In this document: one piece after another, positions 36,479 to 45,942 of the stretch
Position numbering within the stretch: the first letter of the stretch is position 1
Layout: each line of letters begins with the position of its first letter
NCBI RefSeq assembly: GCF_001418225.1
Contig: NZ_LIPT01000014.1
Coordinates: forward strand, 1-64,000
DNA from: Pannonibacter indicus
Lineage (GTDB): Bacteria; Pseudomonadota; Alphaproteobacteria; Rhizobiales; Stappiaceae
Direction of reading: 5' to 3'
Length of the DNA: 64,000 nucleotides
Position numbers and translations under genes: made by a program
The notes under the pieces: generated by a model
The model's database searches: none
What the model saw: only the letters and a program-made list of their open reading frames with translations
Told to the model about the DNA's origin: nothing

Positions 36479-38284
36479 CTACTGCGCGTTCTCCATGATC
36501 AGATCCGTCATTTCAAAACGGATGACATCAACGAGCCCGAGATCGGAAATGCGCAGTTCGGGGATCACGACCAGCGCCAGCAGCGAGTGCTGCATGTAGG
36601 CGTTGTTGAGGGTGCAGCCGCAGGCGGCCATGGCTTCTACCATCGCCGCAGCCTTGGCTGCGACATCCACGGCGGGGCTGTCAGACATGAGCCCGGCGAT
36701 GGGCAGCTCCACCAGCGCCAGTTCCTTGCCATCCTTCCAGACGGTGACGCCGCCGCCCACTTCACCCAGCCGGTTGGCCGCCTTCGCCATCATCTCTCGG
36801 CTGGTGCCGACAACGATCATGTGATGGCTGTCATGGGCGACGGTGGAGGCAATCGCCATGTCTCCCGTGTAGCCAAAGCCAGAGACAAAGCCGTTGACCA
36901 CCTTGCCCGTGGCGCGGTGGCGCTCCACCAGCGCGATCTGGCAGACTTCGCCTTCCGCTTCCACCAGCCCGCCGGAGACAGGAAGCTCCGCCGTCAGCGC
37001 CTTGGTGGGGGCCTGGTTTTCGACAACGCCAATGACACGGGCCTTCACCGCATTGGCCCCGGCAGGCGCGGGAATGGCGAAATCGGCAGCCTCCAGCACC
37101 TTGCCGAGCCGCACGGTCTCCCGTGCGCTCTGCGGCCAGTCATAATGCGGGCACTCCGCTAGCAGCTTGCCCCCCTGCGCCACCAGAACGCCGCGGGCAT
37201 AAACATCCTCGATGGGCAGATCCGTCAGGCTGGAGGTGAGGATCACATCCGCCCGCCGCCCCGGCGCGATGGAGCCAAGCTCCCGCTCCAGGCCAAAGTG
37301 GGAGGCCGTGTTGATCGTGGCCATCTGCAGCGCGATCACCGGATCGCAGCCGCAGGCGATCGCATGGCGCACCACCCGGTCCATGTGGCCATCATTGACC
37401 AATGTCCCGGAGTGGCAGTCATCGGTGCACAGGATGAAGTTGCGCGGATCGAGCCCCTTCTGTGTCACCGCCGTGATCTGGCTTTCCACGTCATACCAGG
37501 CCGAACCCAGTCTCATCATGGAACGCATGCCCTGCCGCGCGCGGGCGATGGCATCGGATTCCGCCGTGCCCTCGTGGTCATCCGCCGCGCCGCCCGCCAC
37601 ATAGGCATGGAAAGGGATGCCCCGGTCGGGGCTGGCATAATGGCCGCCCACCGTCTTTCCGGCGGCCATGGTCGCGGCCATTTCGGCCAGCATCTGCGGG
37701 TCGCCGTTGATGACGCCGGGATAGTTCATCATCTCGCCAAGGCCGATGATGCCGGGCCAGTTCATGGCCTCGGCAACATCTTCAGCCGAAATCTCGAAGC
37801 CCGTCGTTTCCAGCCCCGGCGCGGAAGGGGCACACGAGGGCATCTGCGTGAACATGTTGATCGGCTGGAGCATCGATTCGTCATGCATCATCTTCACGCC
37901 CGCCAGCCCCAGTACGTTGGCGATCTCGTGCGGGTCGTGAAAGATCGTCGTGGTGCCATGGGGAATGACGGCGGCGGCGAACTCCGCCGGGGTCAGCATG
38001 CCGCTCTCCACATGCATGTGGCCGTCAAGCAGCCCGGGAATGAGGAAGCGCCCCTCCGCCTCCACCACCGTCGTGCCTTCGCCGATACAGTGCGAGGCAT
38101 CAGGCCCCACATAGGCAAAACGGCCCTCACTGACCGCCACCTGCCAGCCGTCGAGGATTTCCCGGCTCTGCACGTTAACGAGCCGCCCGCCCCGGATGAC
38201 GAGATCCGCAGGCGCCCGCCCCGCCGCCACCGCCACGAGCTTCGGAGCCGTTTCGGCCCAGGATTTGAAGGTGGACTGGCTCAT
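36479..38284 (-). CDS. ade: Adenine deaminase
   Basis: This 601-residue amidohydrolase converts adenine to hypoxanthine and ammonia. It has the metal site GLLDGHMHVESGMLTPAEF, the PHGTTTIFHDPHEIANVLG block, CTDDCHSGTLVNDGHMD, and the C-terminal domain with the second motif DSHHMIVVGTS. The length and order match adenine deaminase. It is convergent with the ABC transporter operon. Purine salvage is the expected role. It has no operon partners. Confidence 0.94.
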   Translation of the reverse strand: MSQSTFKSWAETAPKLVAVAAGRAPADLVIRGGRLVNVQSREILDGWQVAVSEGRFAYVGPDASHCIGEGTTVVEAEGRFLIPGLLDGHMHVESGMLTPAEFAAAVIPHGTTTIFHDPHEIANVLGLAGVKMMHDESMLQPINMFTQMPSCAPSAPGLETTGFEISAEDVAEAMNWPGIIGLGEMMNYPGVINGDPQMLAEMAATMAAGKTVGGHYASPDRGIPFHAYVAGGAADDHEGTAESDAIARARQGMRSMMRLGSAWYDVESQITAVTQKGLDPRNFILCTDDCHSGTLVNDGHMDRVVRHAIACGCDPVIALQMATINTASHFGLERELGSIAPGRRADVILTSSLTDLPIEDVYARGVLVAQGGKLLAECPHYDWPQSARETVRLGKVLEAADFAIPAPAGANAVKARVIGVVENQAPTKALTAELPVSGGLVEAEGEVCQIALVERHRATGKVVNGFVSGFGYTGDMAIASTVAHDSHHMIVVGTSREMMAKAANRLGEVGGGVTVWKDGKELALVELPIAGLMSDSPAVDVAAKAAAMVEAMAACGCTLNNAYMQHSLLALVVIPELRISDLGLVDVIRFEMTDLIMENAQ

Positions 38285-38498
38285 GGCGGCAAACTCCTGA
38301 AAGACCTGACTGTTGCGCCATGGTTCGGTGCGGCGCCCCGGCTGTCAAGCCACAGACCGGCCCGAGAAACAACCGGCAATTGATCTGGCGCAAGGATGAT
38401 ACCGCCTCATCGCTGGCACCTTCTTGGCAAGCCGCTGCCCGGGAACTCCAGTTTCCGCGCGGTGCAGCCATTTCCTGCTGGACGGAAGGAGACAGCAC

Positions 38499-39521
38499 AT
38501 GTCTGCAAAGATGAAAGCAGCCGTCGTCAGGGCTTTCGGAGCCCCGCTCGACATCAGCGAGGTGCAGAAGCCGGAAGCAACGGCGGGCAAGATCGTCGTC
38601 AAGATGATGGCGAGCGGCGTCTGCCACACCGATCTTCACGCCGCCGAAGGCGACTGGCCGGTGAAGCCCAATCCCCCTTTCATTCCGGGCCATGAGGGCG
38701 TCGGCTACGTCTGCGAGGTCGGCTCCGGCGTCAAGGGCGTCAAGGAAGGCGACCGGGTGGGCGTGCCCTGGCTGCATTCGGCCTGCGGCCATTGCAAGCA
38801 TTGCATGGGCGGCTGGGAAACCCTGTGCCATGACCAGCACAACACCGGCTACAGCGTCAACGGCGGCTTTGCCGAATATGTGCTGGCCGATCCGGACTAT
38901 GTGGGCCACCTGCCCGACGGCCTCGAATTTGCCCCCGCAGCGCCCGTGCTCTGTGCCGGTGTCACGGTCTACAAGGGCCTCAAGGAAACCGAGACAAAGC
39001 CCGGCGAAACCGTGGTCATCGTCGGTATCGGCGGCCTTGGCCACATGGCCGTGCAATATGCCCGGGCAATGGGCATGAAGGTGATTGCCGTCGATATCAG
39101 CGACGACAAGCTGAAGCTCGCCAGCAGCCTTGGCGCAGATCTGACGATCAATGCGCTGACCACCGATCCTGTGGCGGAAGTGCAGAAGCTTGGCGGCGCG
39201 GAGGGCGTGCTTGTCACTGCCGTCTCCACCAAGTCCTTTGCGCAAGGCTTCGGCATGCTGGCCCGGCGCGGCACCATGGCCCTGTGCGGCCTGCCCCCCG
39301 GCGATTTCCCTCTGCCGATCTTCGACACGGTGCTCAACCGCAAGACCATTCGCGGCTCCATCGTCGGCACGCGCAATGACCTTGCCGAATCCCTCGCCTT
39401 TGCCGCCGGCGGCAAGGTGAAGGCGCATTACGCCATGGACAAGCTCGACAACATCAATGCGATCTTTGACAGGATGCGCGCCGGACAGATCGACGGCCGC
39501 ATTGTCATGGACATTTCCTGA
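38499..39521 (+). CDS. Zinc-dependent alcohol dehydrogenase, AdhP/AdhA type
   Basis: This 340-residue dehydrogenase has catalytic zinc ligands (GVCHTDLHAAEGDW and PGHEGVGYV), the structural zinc cysteines (CGHCKHCMGGWETLC) and the NAD motif VGIGGLGHMAVQYA. It oxidises ethanol or reduces acetaldehyde with NAD(H), in the cytoplasm. The ATG at 38499 is preceded by AAGGAGA. The ethanol-side partner, the aldehyde dehydrogenase near the left edge of the window, is broken, so acetaldehyde disposal may differ in this strain. Confidence 0.94.
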   Translation: MSAKMKAAVVRAFGAPLDISEVQKPEATAGKIVVKMMASGVCHTDLHAAEGDWPVKPNPPFIPGHEGVGYVCEVGSGVKGVKEGDRVGVPWLHSACGHCKHCMGGWETLCHDQHNTGYSVNGGFAEYVLADPDYVGHLPDGLEFAPAAPVLCAGVTVYKGLKETETKPGETVVIVGIGGLGHMAVQYARAMGMKVIAVDISDDKLKLASSLGADLTINALTTDPVAEVQKLGGAEGVLVTAVSTKSFAQGFGMLARRGTMALCGLPPGDFPLPIFDTVLNRKTIRGSIVGTRNDLAESLAFAAGGKVKAHYAMDKLDNINAIFDRMRAGQIDGRIVMDIS

Positions 39522-39703
39522 AGACCCCAACCTTCAGGAGATCCCTCCGGCCGCGGGGCCGGTGCATGAAGGACAGGCAACCGGGTTGTCTCACGGCAAC
39601 AAGCTGCCTATAGTCCCGCGTGCACCGGGGCCGGAGGGTTTCTTTTCAGAAGCGAGGCTGCGGTGCGCCTCCGCCGTGACGTTCCCCGACCCCCAGCACC
39701 CCC

Positions 39704-40831
39704 GTGTCCCGACCAGACCCTGCCCCTGAACAGACAGGCCCGGAAGTCTCCGGCACAGAAAATGCGCGCGCCCTGACGCCGGACGTGCTGCGCCGCATTG
39801 CCTTTGGCGCGCTGCTCGGGGCTGCGGGCGGCATCCTGTTCTGGCTGGCCCATATGCCGCTGCCGTGGATGCTGGGCTCCATGCTCTTCACCATGGTGGC
39901 ATCGATCTTCGGCGCACCGATCCTGCCGCCGAACCGCATCCGCCCTGCCCTTGTGGCGGTCATCGGCGTGCTGCTCGGCTCCGGCTTTTCGCCCGCCCTC
40001 ATGGGACAGCTCGGTGACTGGGCCATCTCGCTTGGCCTGCTGGCGCTTTATCTCGTTGTCTCCGGCGTGCTGGCCGTTCCCTTCTACATGAAGGTGGGCG
40101 GCTTTGACCGCATCACGGCCTTCTGTTCCGGCATGCCGGGCGGGCTGATGGAAATGGTCAGCCTCGGCAAGGACCTGGGCGGCGACGATCGCAAGATCAT
40201 TCTGGCGCATGCCGCCCGCATCGTCGTCACCATCAGCCTCATCTCCTTCTGGTTCCGCATCATCGAAGGCCAGAACGTGGGCACCGCCATCACCAAGGGC
40301 GGCAGCCCGTCCTGGCAGGACCTTGCCATCCTCGCGGCCTGCGGCGTCATCGGCGCCTTCACGGCGCTGAAACTGCGCCTGCCTGCCGCAACCCTCGTCG
40401 GCCCCATGCTGCTGAGTGCCGCCGTCCATGTCACCGGCATCACCGCCAGCGCCCCGCCGCAGGGGCTGGTGATTGCCTGTCAGGTGCTGATGGGTACCAT
40501 CATGGGCTGCCGGTTTCTGGGAGCCGGGCGGCGCGAGGTGATCCACGCCGTCTCCCTCAGCTTCGGCGCCACCTTGATGACCCTGCTGGTGACCTTGCTG
40601 TTTGCCCTCGTTTTCGGCGCGTTCATCGGTCAGACCACCTCGCAGATCGTGCTGGCCTATGCCCCCGGCGGCCTCACCGAGATGAGCCTCATCGCCCTCG
40701 CGATGAAGGCGGAAGTCGCCTATGTGGCCAGCCACCACATCACCCGCATCGTGCTGCTGATTTCCTTCGCACCACTGGTTCTCTCCCTCATCGACCGCCG
40801 CCCGCCCGGCCGCATCAAGCCGCGGGACTGA
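39704..40831 (+). CDS. AbrB-family membrane protein (COG3180)
   Basis: This 375-residue protein has about ten membrane helices in two duplicated halves, each with a conserved proline- or glycine-rich segment (LPWMLGSMLFTMVASIFGAP and LPAATLVGPMLLSAAVHVTG; CSGMPGGLMEMVSLG and YAPGGLTEMSLIALA). This is the AbrB-duplication family, often labelled ammonia monooxygenase-like. Function is unproven; a transport role has been suggested. The start codon is GTG. It does not show an operon link with the sugar kinase that follows. Confidence 0.85.
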   Translation: MSRPDPAPEQTGPEVSGTENARALTPDVLRRIAFGALLGAAGGILFWLAHMPLPWMLGSMLFTMVASIFGAPILPPNRIRPALVAVIGVLLGSGFSPALMGQLGDWAISLGLLALYLVVSGVLAVPFYMKVGGFDRITAFCSGMPGGLMEMVSLGKDLGGDDRKIILAHAARIVVTISLISFWFRIIEGQNVGTAITKGGSPSWQDLAILAACGVIGAFTALKLRLPAATLVGPMLLSAAVHVTGITASAPPQGLVIACQVLMGTIMGCRFLGAGRREVIHAVSLSFGATLMTLLVTLLFALVFGAFIGQTTSQIVLAYAPGGLTEMSLIALAMKAEVAYVASHHITRIVLLISFAPLVLSLIDRRPPGRIKPRD

Positions 40832-40932
40832 TTTCTCCCCTTACTTACGGCAGTGCTTGCACGCCGCACAAAGCCGGGGCACAAGCAGTGCGGAGCTGAT
40901 TTGTTTTGATCCGGATACCGGGAGGAACGCGG

Positions 40933-41862
40933 ATGATCTTGTGTTGCGGCGAAGCGCTGATGGATATGCTGCCCAGGACTTTGGGCACGGAAGGCACAGC
41001 CTTTCTGCCGGTGCCGGGGGGCGCCATCTTCAACACGGCCCTTGCGCTTGGCCGCCTCGGCAATCGTGCAGGCTTCCTCTGCGGTGTCTCGACGGATCTC
41101 TTCGGCGAGCAGCTTCTGGCCCATCTTGCCGCCTCCGGCGTCACGCCGGACCTGTGCATCCGCTCTGCCCGCCCGACGACGCTTGCCTTCGTGCGGCTGG
41201 TCGATGGGGACGCCACCTACACCTTTTATGACGAAAACTCGGCCGGGCGGCTGATCACGCCGGAAGACCTGCCGGTGCTGCCGGAAGGGACAAGTGCCCT
41301 GCATTTCGGTGCCATCAGCCTGATCGGCGAGCCCTGCGGCACCGCCTATGAGGCCCTGCTGACGCGCGAGGCCCCCGCCCGCGTGATCTCGCTCGATCCG
41401 AACATCCGCCCAGGTTTCATCACCGATGAAAGCGCCTACCGTGCCCGTCTTTCCCGCATTATTCCGCAGGCGGACATCATCAAGGTCTCGCATGAGGATC
41501 TGGAATGGCTGGCCCCCGGCGAGCCGTTCGAGGCGCTTGCACAGGACTGGATCGCCAGCGGCGCGAAGATCGTCATCCTCACCCTTGGCAAGGATGGCGC
41601 AAGGGCTCTGACCCGCACGCTCGACGTGACCGTTCCGGCCCGCAAGGTCGAGGTGGTGGATACGGTCGGTGCCGGCGACACGTTCAACGCAGGTTTCCTG
41701 TCGGCGCTGGATGATGCCGGTCTCCTGACCAAGGAAGCTGTTGCAGGCATCTCGGAGCAAAGCCTTGCAGCCGCGCTGGCCCGTGCGGTGGCAGTCGCCG
41801 CCATCACAGTTTCACGCGCGGGTGCCAATCCGCCTTTCCGAAGCGAACTTTCCGGCATCTGA
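40933..41862 (+). CDS. PfkB-family fructokinase-like sugar kinase
   Basis: This 309-residue kinase has MILCCGEALMDM at the N-terminus, the PfkB signature 1 (PGGAIFNTALALGRLGNRAG) and signature 2 (DTVGAGDTFNAGFL) with the catalytic Asp. The overall sequence resembles bacterial fructokinases. GGAGGAACGC before the ATG at 40933 fixes the start; an upstream in-frame start is rejected. There is no transporter nearby, so the sugar is inferred only from family. Confidence 0.88.
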   Translation: MILCCGEALMDMLPRTLGTEGTAFLPVPGGAIFNTALALGRLGNRAGFLCGVSTDLFGEQLLAHLAASGVTPDLCIRSARPTTLAFVRLVDGDATYTFYDENSAGRLITPEDLPVLPEGTSALHFGAISLIGEPCGTAYEALLTREAPARVISLDPNIRPGFITDESAYRARLSRIIPQADIIKVSHEDLEWLAPGEPFEALAQDWIASGAKIVILTLGKDGARALTRTLDVTVPARKVEVVDTVGAGDTFNAGFLSALDDAGLLTKEAVAGISEQSLAAALARAVAVAAITVSRAGANPPFRSELSGI

Positions 41863-42131
41863 GACCACTCTTCGCCACGAGGAGAAGAAATCAGCCTCCC
41901 CATAGGGCGGCTGTTTCCTTGTGCGCCGCAAAATAGAACCGGAAGACCTGCCTCATCACATTAAGCAACCAGAGATTTTACCGTAAGAATTGCACGCAAC
42001 CTAAAATTACAAATCTGCCAGAAAACCTGCCCTCAACGTCACATAGCTGTCATCTTCATTTAAATCTTCAGTAATCACCACATCCTATCGTTACGGCCAG
42101 TTTCTTCCGCTTCGGCAGAAAGGCCTTACCG

Positions 42132-43814
42132 ATGGCACTCAAGCATATTCCGATCGTCCAGAAGATTCTGGCGGTCCTCATTCTCATGGGACTTTGCGCG
42201 ACCGGAATCGCGGCCGTCGCCTGGACGCAGATCAACGCTCTCAGTCATTCCTTCACGGAAGTCGGCGCCTCCGAAGAAGCGGCCCGCGAAGCAATGGACC
42301 TGCGGATCGACATCATCGCCATCAGCCGCATGACCTATCAGCTGGCCCTCGCGCCGGAAAAAGCCTCCGACTTCCGCGCCGAAACAGACCGCCGCTCCAG
42401 GGAAATGCTGGACCGCCTGCCGGTTCTCGAAGCGGTGGCCGACACGGCGCAGAAGCAGCAGCTGGCCGATGTGCGCAAGGCAATGGATGCCTATTTCAAG
42501 ACCATCATTGCCATGGTGGACGTGGCCGCCAAGGATCCGGCAAATGAGAAAGCCATCACGGGCGCCCTTGCAACCGCCCTTTCCGGCCAGAAAAACGTAA
42601 CGGACGCGGTCAAGGTCTACAGCACCTATTCCGATAGCATGATGAAGAGGCAGCGCGAGACTGCCTCCAGTTCCGCCATCTCCGCCGCAACCACCATGGT
42701 GGTCACAGCTGTCATCGCCATTATCGCCGGTATCGGCATCGGCCTCTATGTCAGCCAGTATGGCGTGGCCAAGCCGATTTCCGCGATGGTCGAAACACTG
42801 ACCCGGCTTGCGGATGGCGACAACTCGGTCACTGTCGAGGGCACGGACCGCCGCGATGAAATCGGTGCAGTTGCCAGGGCTACGCTGATCTTTAAGGAAA
42901 ACAGCATCGAGAAGGAACGCCTGCAGCGGGAAGCCGATGCGGAGAAGGCCAGCGCCGAAGCCCGCCAGAGGGAAATGATGGCGCGCATCGCCAAGGAATT
43001 TGAAGATGCCGTTGGCGGCATCGTCAGCAACGTGACGGTGGCCGCGAACCGTCTCGAAAAGGCGGCACAGGCCATGTCCTCCAACGCGGAACACACGTCC
43101 CAGCAGTCCATCACCGTGGCAGCGGCCGCCGAGCAGGCCTCGGCAAACGTCCAGACCGTGGCAGCTGCGACCGAGGAGCTGACCGCTTCCGTCCGCGAGA
43201 TCGCCGGTCAGGTCGACCAGTCCAACCGCATGTCGAATGTGGCCGTGGCAGATGCCGATACGGCCGCCCGCAAGGTTCACAGCCTGTCGGATGCGGCCCA
43301 GAAGATTGGCGACATCGTCGAGCTGATCAACGGCATCGCCAGCCAGACCAACCTGCTCGCCCTCAACGCCACCATCGAGGCGGCCCGTGCGGGCGAAGCC
43401 GGCAAGGGCTTTGCAGTGGTTGCCGCCGAAGTGAAGCAGCTCGCCGATCAGACGGCCAAGGCCACCACGGAGATTGCATCGCAGGTGGCCTCCATCCAGC
43501 TCTCGACCATGGACTCAGCCGCAGCCATCACAGACATCGCCGAATCCATCCGCAAGATGAGCCAGATCAGCGGCGCGGTTGCCGCCTCGGTGGAAGAGCA
43601 GTCCTCCGCCACGCAGGAAATTGCCCGCAACGTGCAGCAGGCTTCCAGCGGCACCGCGGAAGTGTCCAGCGCCATCGCCACGGTGACCCGTGCGGCACAG
43701 GAATCCAGCTCCGCCTCGACGGACGTGCTGCATTTCTCGGCCGATCTTGCCAAGCAGGCGGATCAGCTCAACCGCGAGCTCTCCCGCTTCCTCGGCACCA
43801 TCCGCGCCGCCTGA
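42132..43814 (+). CDS. Methyl-accepting chemotaxis protein
   Basis: This 560-residue receptor has a membrane helix (residues 10-30), a periplasmic helical sensor domain (about 35-185), a second helix (about 190-215), HAMP (about 215-270, with [19 protein letters not shown] and [15 protein letters not shown]) and a signalling domain whose hairpin tip reads [20 protein letters not shown]. Methylation regions are glutamine- and glutamate-rich. It signals to CheA/CheW. The ligand is unknown; a four-helix-bundle sensor is likely. The 269-base upstream gap is AT-rich. A strong terminator follows. Confidence 0.95.
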   Translation: MALKHIPIVQKILAVLILMGLCATGIAAVAWTQINALSHSFTEVGASEEAAREAMDLRIDIIAISRMTYQLALAPEKASDFRAETDRRSREMLDRLPVLEAVADTAQKQQLADVRKAMDAYFKTIIAMVDVAAKDPANEKAITGALATALSGQKNVTDAVKVYSTYSDSMMKRQRETASSSAISAATTMVVTAVIAIIAGIGIGLYVSQYGVAKPISAMVETLTRLADGDNSVTVEGTDRRDEIGAVARATLIFKENSIEKERLQREADAEKASAEARQREMMARIAKEFEDAVGGIVSNVTVAANRLEKAAQAMSSNAEHTSQQSITVAAAAEQASANVQTVAAATEELTASVREIAGQVDQSNRMSNVAVADADTAARKVHSLSDAAQKIGDIVELINGIASQTNLLALNATIEAARAGEAGKGFAVVAAEVKQLADQTAKATTEIASQVASIQLSTMDSAAAITDIAESIRKMSQISGAVAASVEEQSSATQEIARNVQQASSGTAEVSSAIATVTRAAQESSSASTDVLHFSADLAKQADQLNRELSRFLGTIRAA

Positions 43815-43839
43815 AAGCCGGGCGTGCAAGAACAGGAAA

Positions 43840-43876
43840 GGGCGGGATGGTCACCATCCCGCCCGTTGTTTTTTTC
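43840..43876 (+). terminator. Strong Rho-independent terminator
   Basis: GGGCGGGATGG (43840-43850) pairs with CCATCCCGCCC (43854-43864), loop TCA, then GTTGTTTTTTT. It ends the chemoreceptor gene. Confidence 0.93.
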
Positions 43877-43897
43877 CTGTTGGCTGAGGTTCTGCGT

Positions 43898-44212
43898 TCA
43901 GATCGTGGGATCCTGGCGCTTTTCCTTGAAGATCAGCCACAAGTTCCGGATATAGATGATCAGGCCAAGGGCTTGTCCGGCGATGAACACCGGGTCCTGA
44001 CGCTGGATCGAGTAGATCAGCAGCAATGTTCCGCCGCCGATGGAGAAAAACCAGAAGGCCACCGGCACGATGGACCGCCCTACCCGCTCCGATGCAATCC
44101 ACTGCACCACAAAGCGCATCGAGAACATGAACTGGGCGACGAAGCCCAGGATGATCCAAACATCCAGCTGCTGCACGAAAACCGTATGCAGCCAGTCAAG
44201 CAAAGCGTTCAT
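43898..44212 (-). CDS. LAB_N-domain membrane protein
   Basis: This 104-residue protein has three membrane segments and matches the LAB_N (lipid-A-disaccharide synthase N-terminal) domain: ILGFVAQFMFSMRFVVQWIA followed by VPVAFWFFSIGGGTLLLIYS and the conserved YIRNLWLI. Small stand-alone members are common beside glycosyltransferase genes of cell-envelope synthesis. AGGAG lies 10 bases upstream of the ATG at 44212. It is the last gene of the four-gene lipid-type operon, 37 bases after the glycosyltransferase. Confidence 0.87.
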   Translation of the reverse strand: MNALLDWLHTVFVQQLDVWIILGFVAQFMFSMRFVVQWIASERVGRSIVPVAFWFFSIGGGTLLLIYSIQRQDPVFIAGQALGLIIYIRNLWLIFKEKRQDPTI

Positions 44213-44249
44213 CTGAATTGCGGCTCCTGTGATCCGCTCCGGCGTGGTC

Positions 44250-45038
44250 TTAACGGGGTCCGGCGGCCGGTTCGATGGCCGAAACCTCGGGGATGGATTT
44301 GCGGCGGCGGCGCAGCCACCACACACCGAACAGATCGAGTGCGCCGATCAGGGCCCGGTCGAAAATGCCATATTTGGACGTGCCATGGCGGCGGTGCCGG
44401 TCCAGCACATCCACATGCACCACACCGTAGCCCTCGCGGATCACCAGCGCGGGCAGAAAGCGGTGCCAGCTGTCGAAATACGGCAGCTGCAGAAAGACCT
44501 CGCGGCGCAGCGCCTTGAGGCCGCAGCCGCTGTCACGGGTGTTGTCCTTCAGCAGCGCGCCGCGCAGGCGGTTGGCAAGCCGCGAGGCGATGCGCTTGGT
44601 CCGGCTTGCCTTGCGCCCCACCCGCTGCCCGGCGGCGAGCGCCACGGACGGCCCACCCGCTTCCAGCGCAGCCATCAGTTCCGGGATATAGGCCGGGTTG
44701 TTCTCGCCATCGCCATCGATCGTGGCAACAATCCGCCCGCGGGCGTGGCGCAGCCCGGTGCGCACGGCGCAGGACTGGCCGCCGGACCGGGCATGGCGCA
44801 GTGGGCGCAGCCAGGGATGGGAAGCGGCGTAGGCGGCGAGAACCTGATCGGTGCCATCGGTCGAGCCATCGTCGATCACCAGCACCTCGAAGGCGCGGCC
44901 CTGCAGCGCCTCGGCAATTTCGTCCAGCAGGATGGGCAGGTTGTCGCGCTCGTCCTTGGCCGGCACGATCACGCTCACCTCAAGTCCGGGCTCTGCCGTG
45001 CCCTGCTCTGCACCGTTCATCGGCATCTCACTTTTCAT
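44250..45038 (-). CDS. Family 2 glycosyltransferase, dolichol/undecaprenyl-phosphate sugar synthase type
   Basis: This 262-residue enzyme has the GT-A fold: VSVIVPAKDERDNLPILLDE, VLVIDDGSTDGT, TIDGDGENNP (metal-binding region) and SGCGLKALRREVF. It has no C-terminal membrane pair like ArnC, so it is closer to DPM1/RgtE-like proteins that put a sugar on polyprenyl phosphate at the cytoplasmic face. The 3' part of the PAP2 gene overlaps its start by 11 bases. The product could supply the ArnT-like transferase at the head of the operon. Confidence 0.9.
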   Translation of the reverse strand: MKSEMPMNGAEQGTAEPGLEVSVIVPAKDERDNLPILLDEIAEALQGRAFEVLVIDDGSTDGTDQVLAAYAASHPWLRPLRHARSGGQSCAVRTGLRHARGRIVATIDGDGENNPAYIPELMAALEAGGPSVALAAGQRVGRKASRTKRIASRLANRLRGALLKDNTRDSGCGLKALRREVFLQLPYFDSWHRFLPALVIREGYGVVHVDVLDRHRRHGTSKYGIFDRALIGALDLFGVWWLRRRRKSIPEVSAIEPAAGPR

Positions 45039-45942
45039 CCTGTGCAGCGGCTGGATGCGCGGTCATAGACCGGCGCCCAAGGGCCGCATTCCAAAGCGCC
45101 CGGAAGGCTGCCCGCGCCGAAAAGGCATTGGCAATGGGCCGGATCCGTCCACCGGGGCGCAGCACGAAGCCGATCCGGCGCTTCGCCATCCAGCGGGCGC
45201 AGTATAGCGTTGTCGCGGCCCCGAGCAGCAAGCCCGCCGCAACGTCCGAAGGGTAATGCGCCCCGACCATCACACGGCTGAAAGCCGCCCAGAAAGCCAC
45301 AGCGGCGATCAGCCAGCGCCAGGCCGGGAAAATCAGCGCCAGTGCCAGCGCGAAAGCGGCGACCGTGGTCGAGTGGCCCGAGGGAAAGCTGGTGTAGGTG
45401 CTGTTAAAGGCGAAGAGGCTGAACTCGACCGGGCCCGCCACCTCATACAGCTTCGGCCGGGCGCGGCCGATACTCCACTTCAAGATCACCACCAGGAGGC
45501 CGCTGAGCGCGACGGAATAGAAGACGAAGGCTGCATAGGTCCAGATCATGACTCCGGCCATGCGCACCCGCACCGCGAGAACCTGCGCATTCACGAGAGC
45601 CAGACAGGCGAGGCAGAACAGTCCGGTAGACCACAGGATCCAGTTTGACTTGCCCAGATCCGTGACCCAGGAGAACACCACGCCATATTCCGGTGGCAGT
45701 GCCCGCACCCATGGAATGGCGGGAATGTCCAGCATCACCACGCCGAAGCCTGCTGCCAGCAGCAGGATGGCCAGAAAGTCCTGCGGGCGCTGGCCGGCCG
45801 GCAGTGGCTCATGCGGGCCCTTCGCCCGGGTACGCCGGTTTGCGAGAATGGTGCGGATGCTGGCCACATTCGCCACAAAACGCTGCCGCACCTTGGAAAA
45901 ACGTCCGGATGCCATCAGGGGCCTTACCTCTTGCTCGCTCAT
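45028..45942 (-). CDS. PAP2-family phosphatase
   Basis: This 304-residue membrane protein has about six helices and the three phosphatase motifs: KWSIGRARPKL (KX6RP), SFPSGHST (PSGH) and SRVMVGAHYPSD (SRX5H). Relatives include lipid A 1- and 4'-phosphatases (LpxE, LpxF) and undecaprenyl-diphosphate phosphatases. The position between an ArnT-like transferase and a polyprenyl-phosphate sugar synthase favours lipid A or polyprenyl recycling. Its start overlaps the ArnT stop by 4 bases (ATGA), so translation is coupled. Confidence 0.9.
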   Translation of the reverse strand: MSEQEVRPLMASGRFSKVRQRFVANVASIRTILANRRTRAKGPHEPLPAGQRPQDFLAILLLAAGFGVVMLDIPAIPWVRALPPEYGVVFSWVTDLGKSNWILWSTGLFCLACLALVNAQVLAVRVRMAGVMIWTYAAFVFYSVALSGLLVVILKWSIGRARPKLYEVAGPVEFSLFAFNSTYTSFPSGHSTTVAAFALALALIFPAWRWLIAAVAFWAAFSRVMVGAHYPSDVAAGLLLGAATTLYCARWMAKRRIGFVLRPGGRIRPIANAFSARAAFRALWNAALGRRSMTAHPAAAQDEK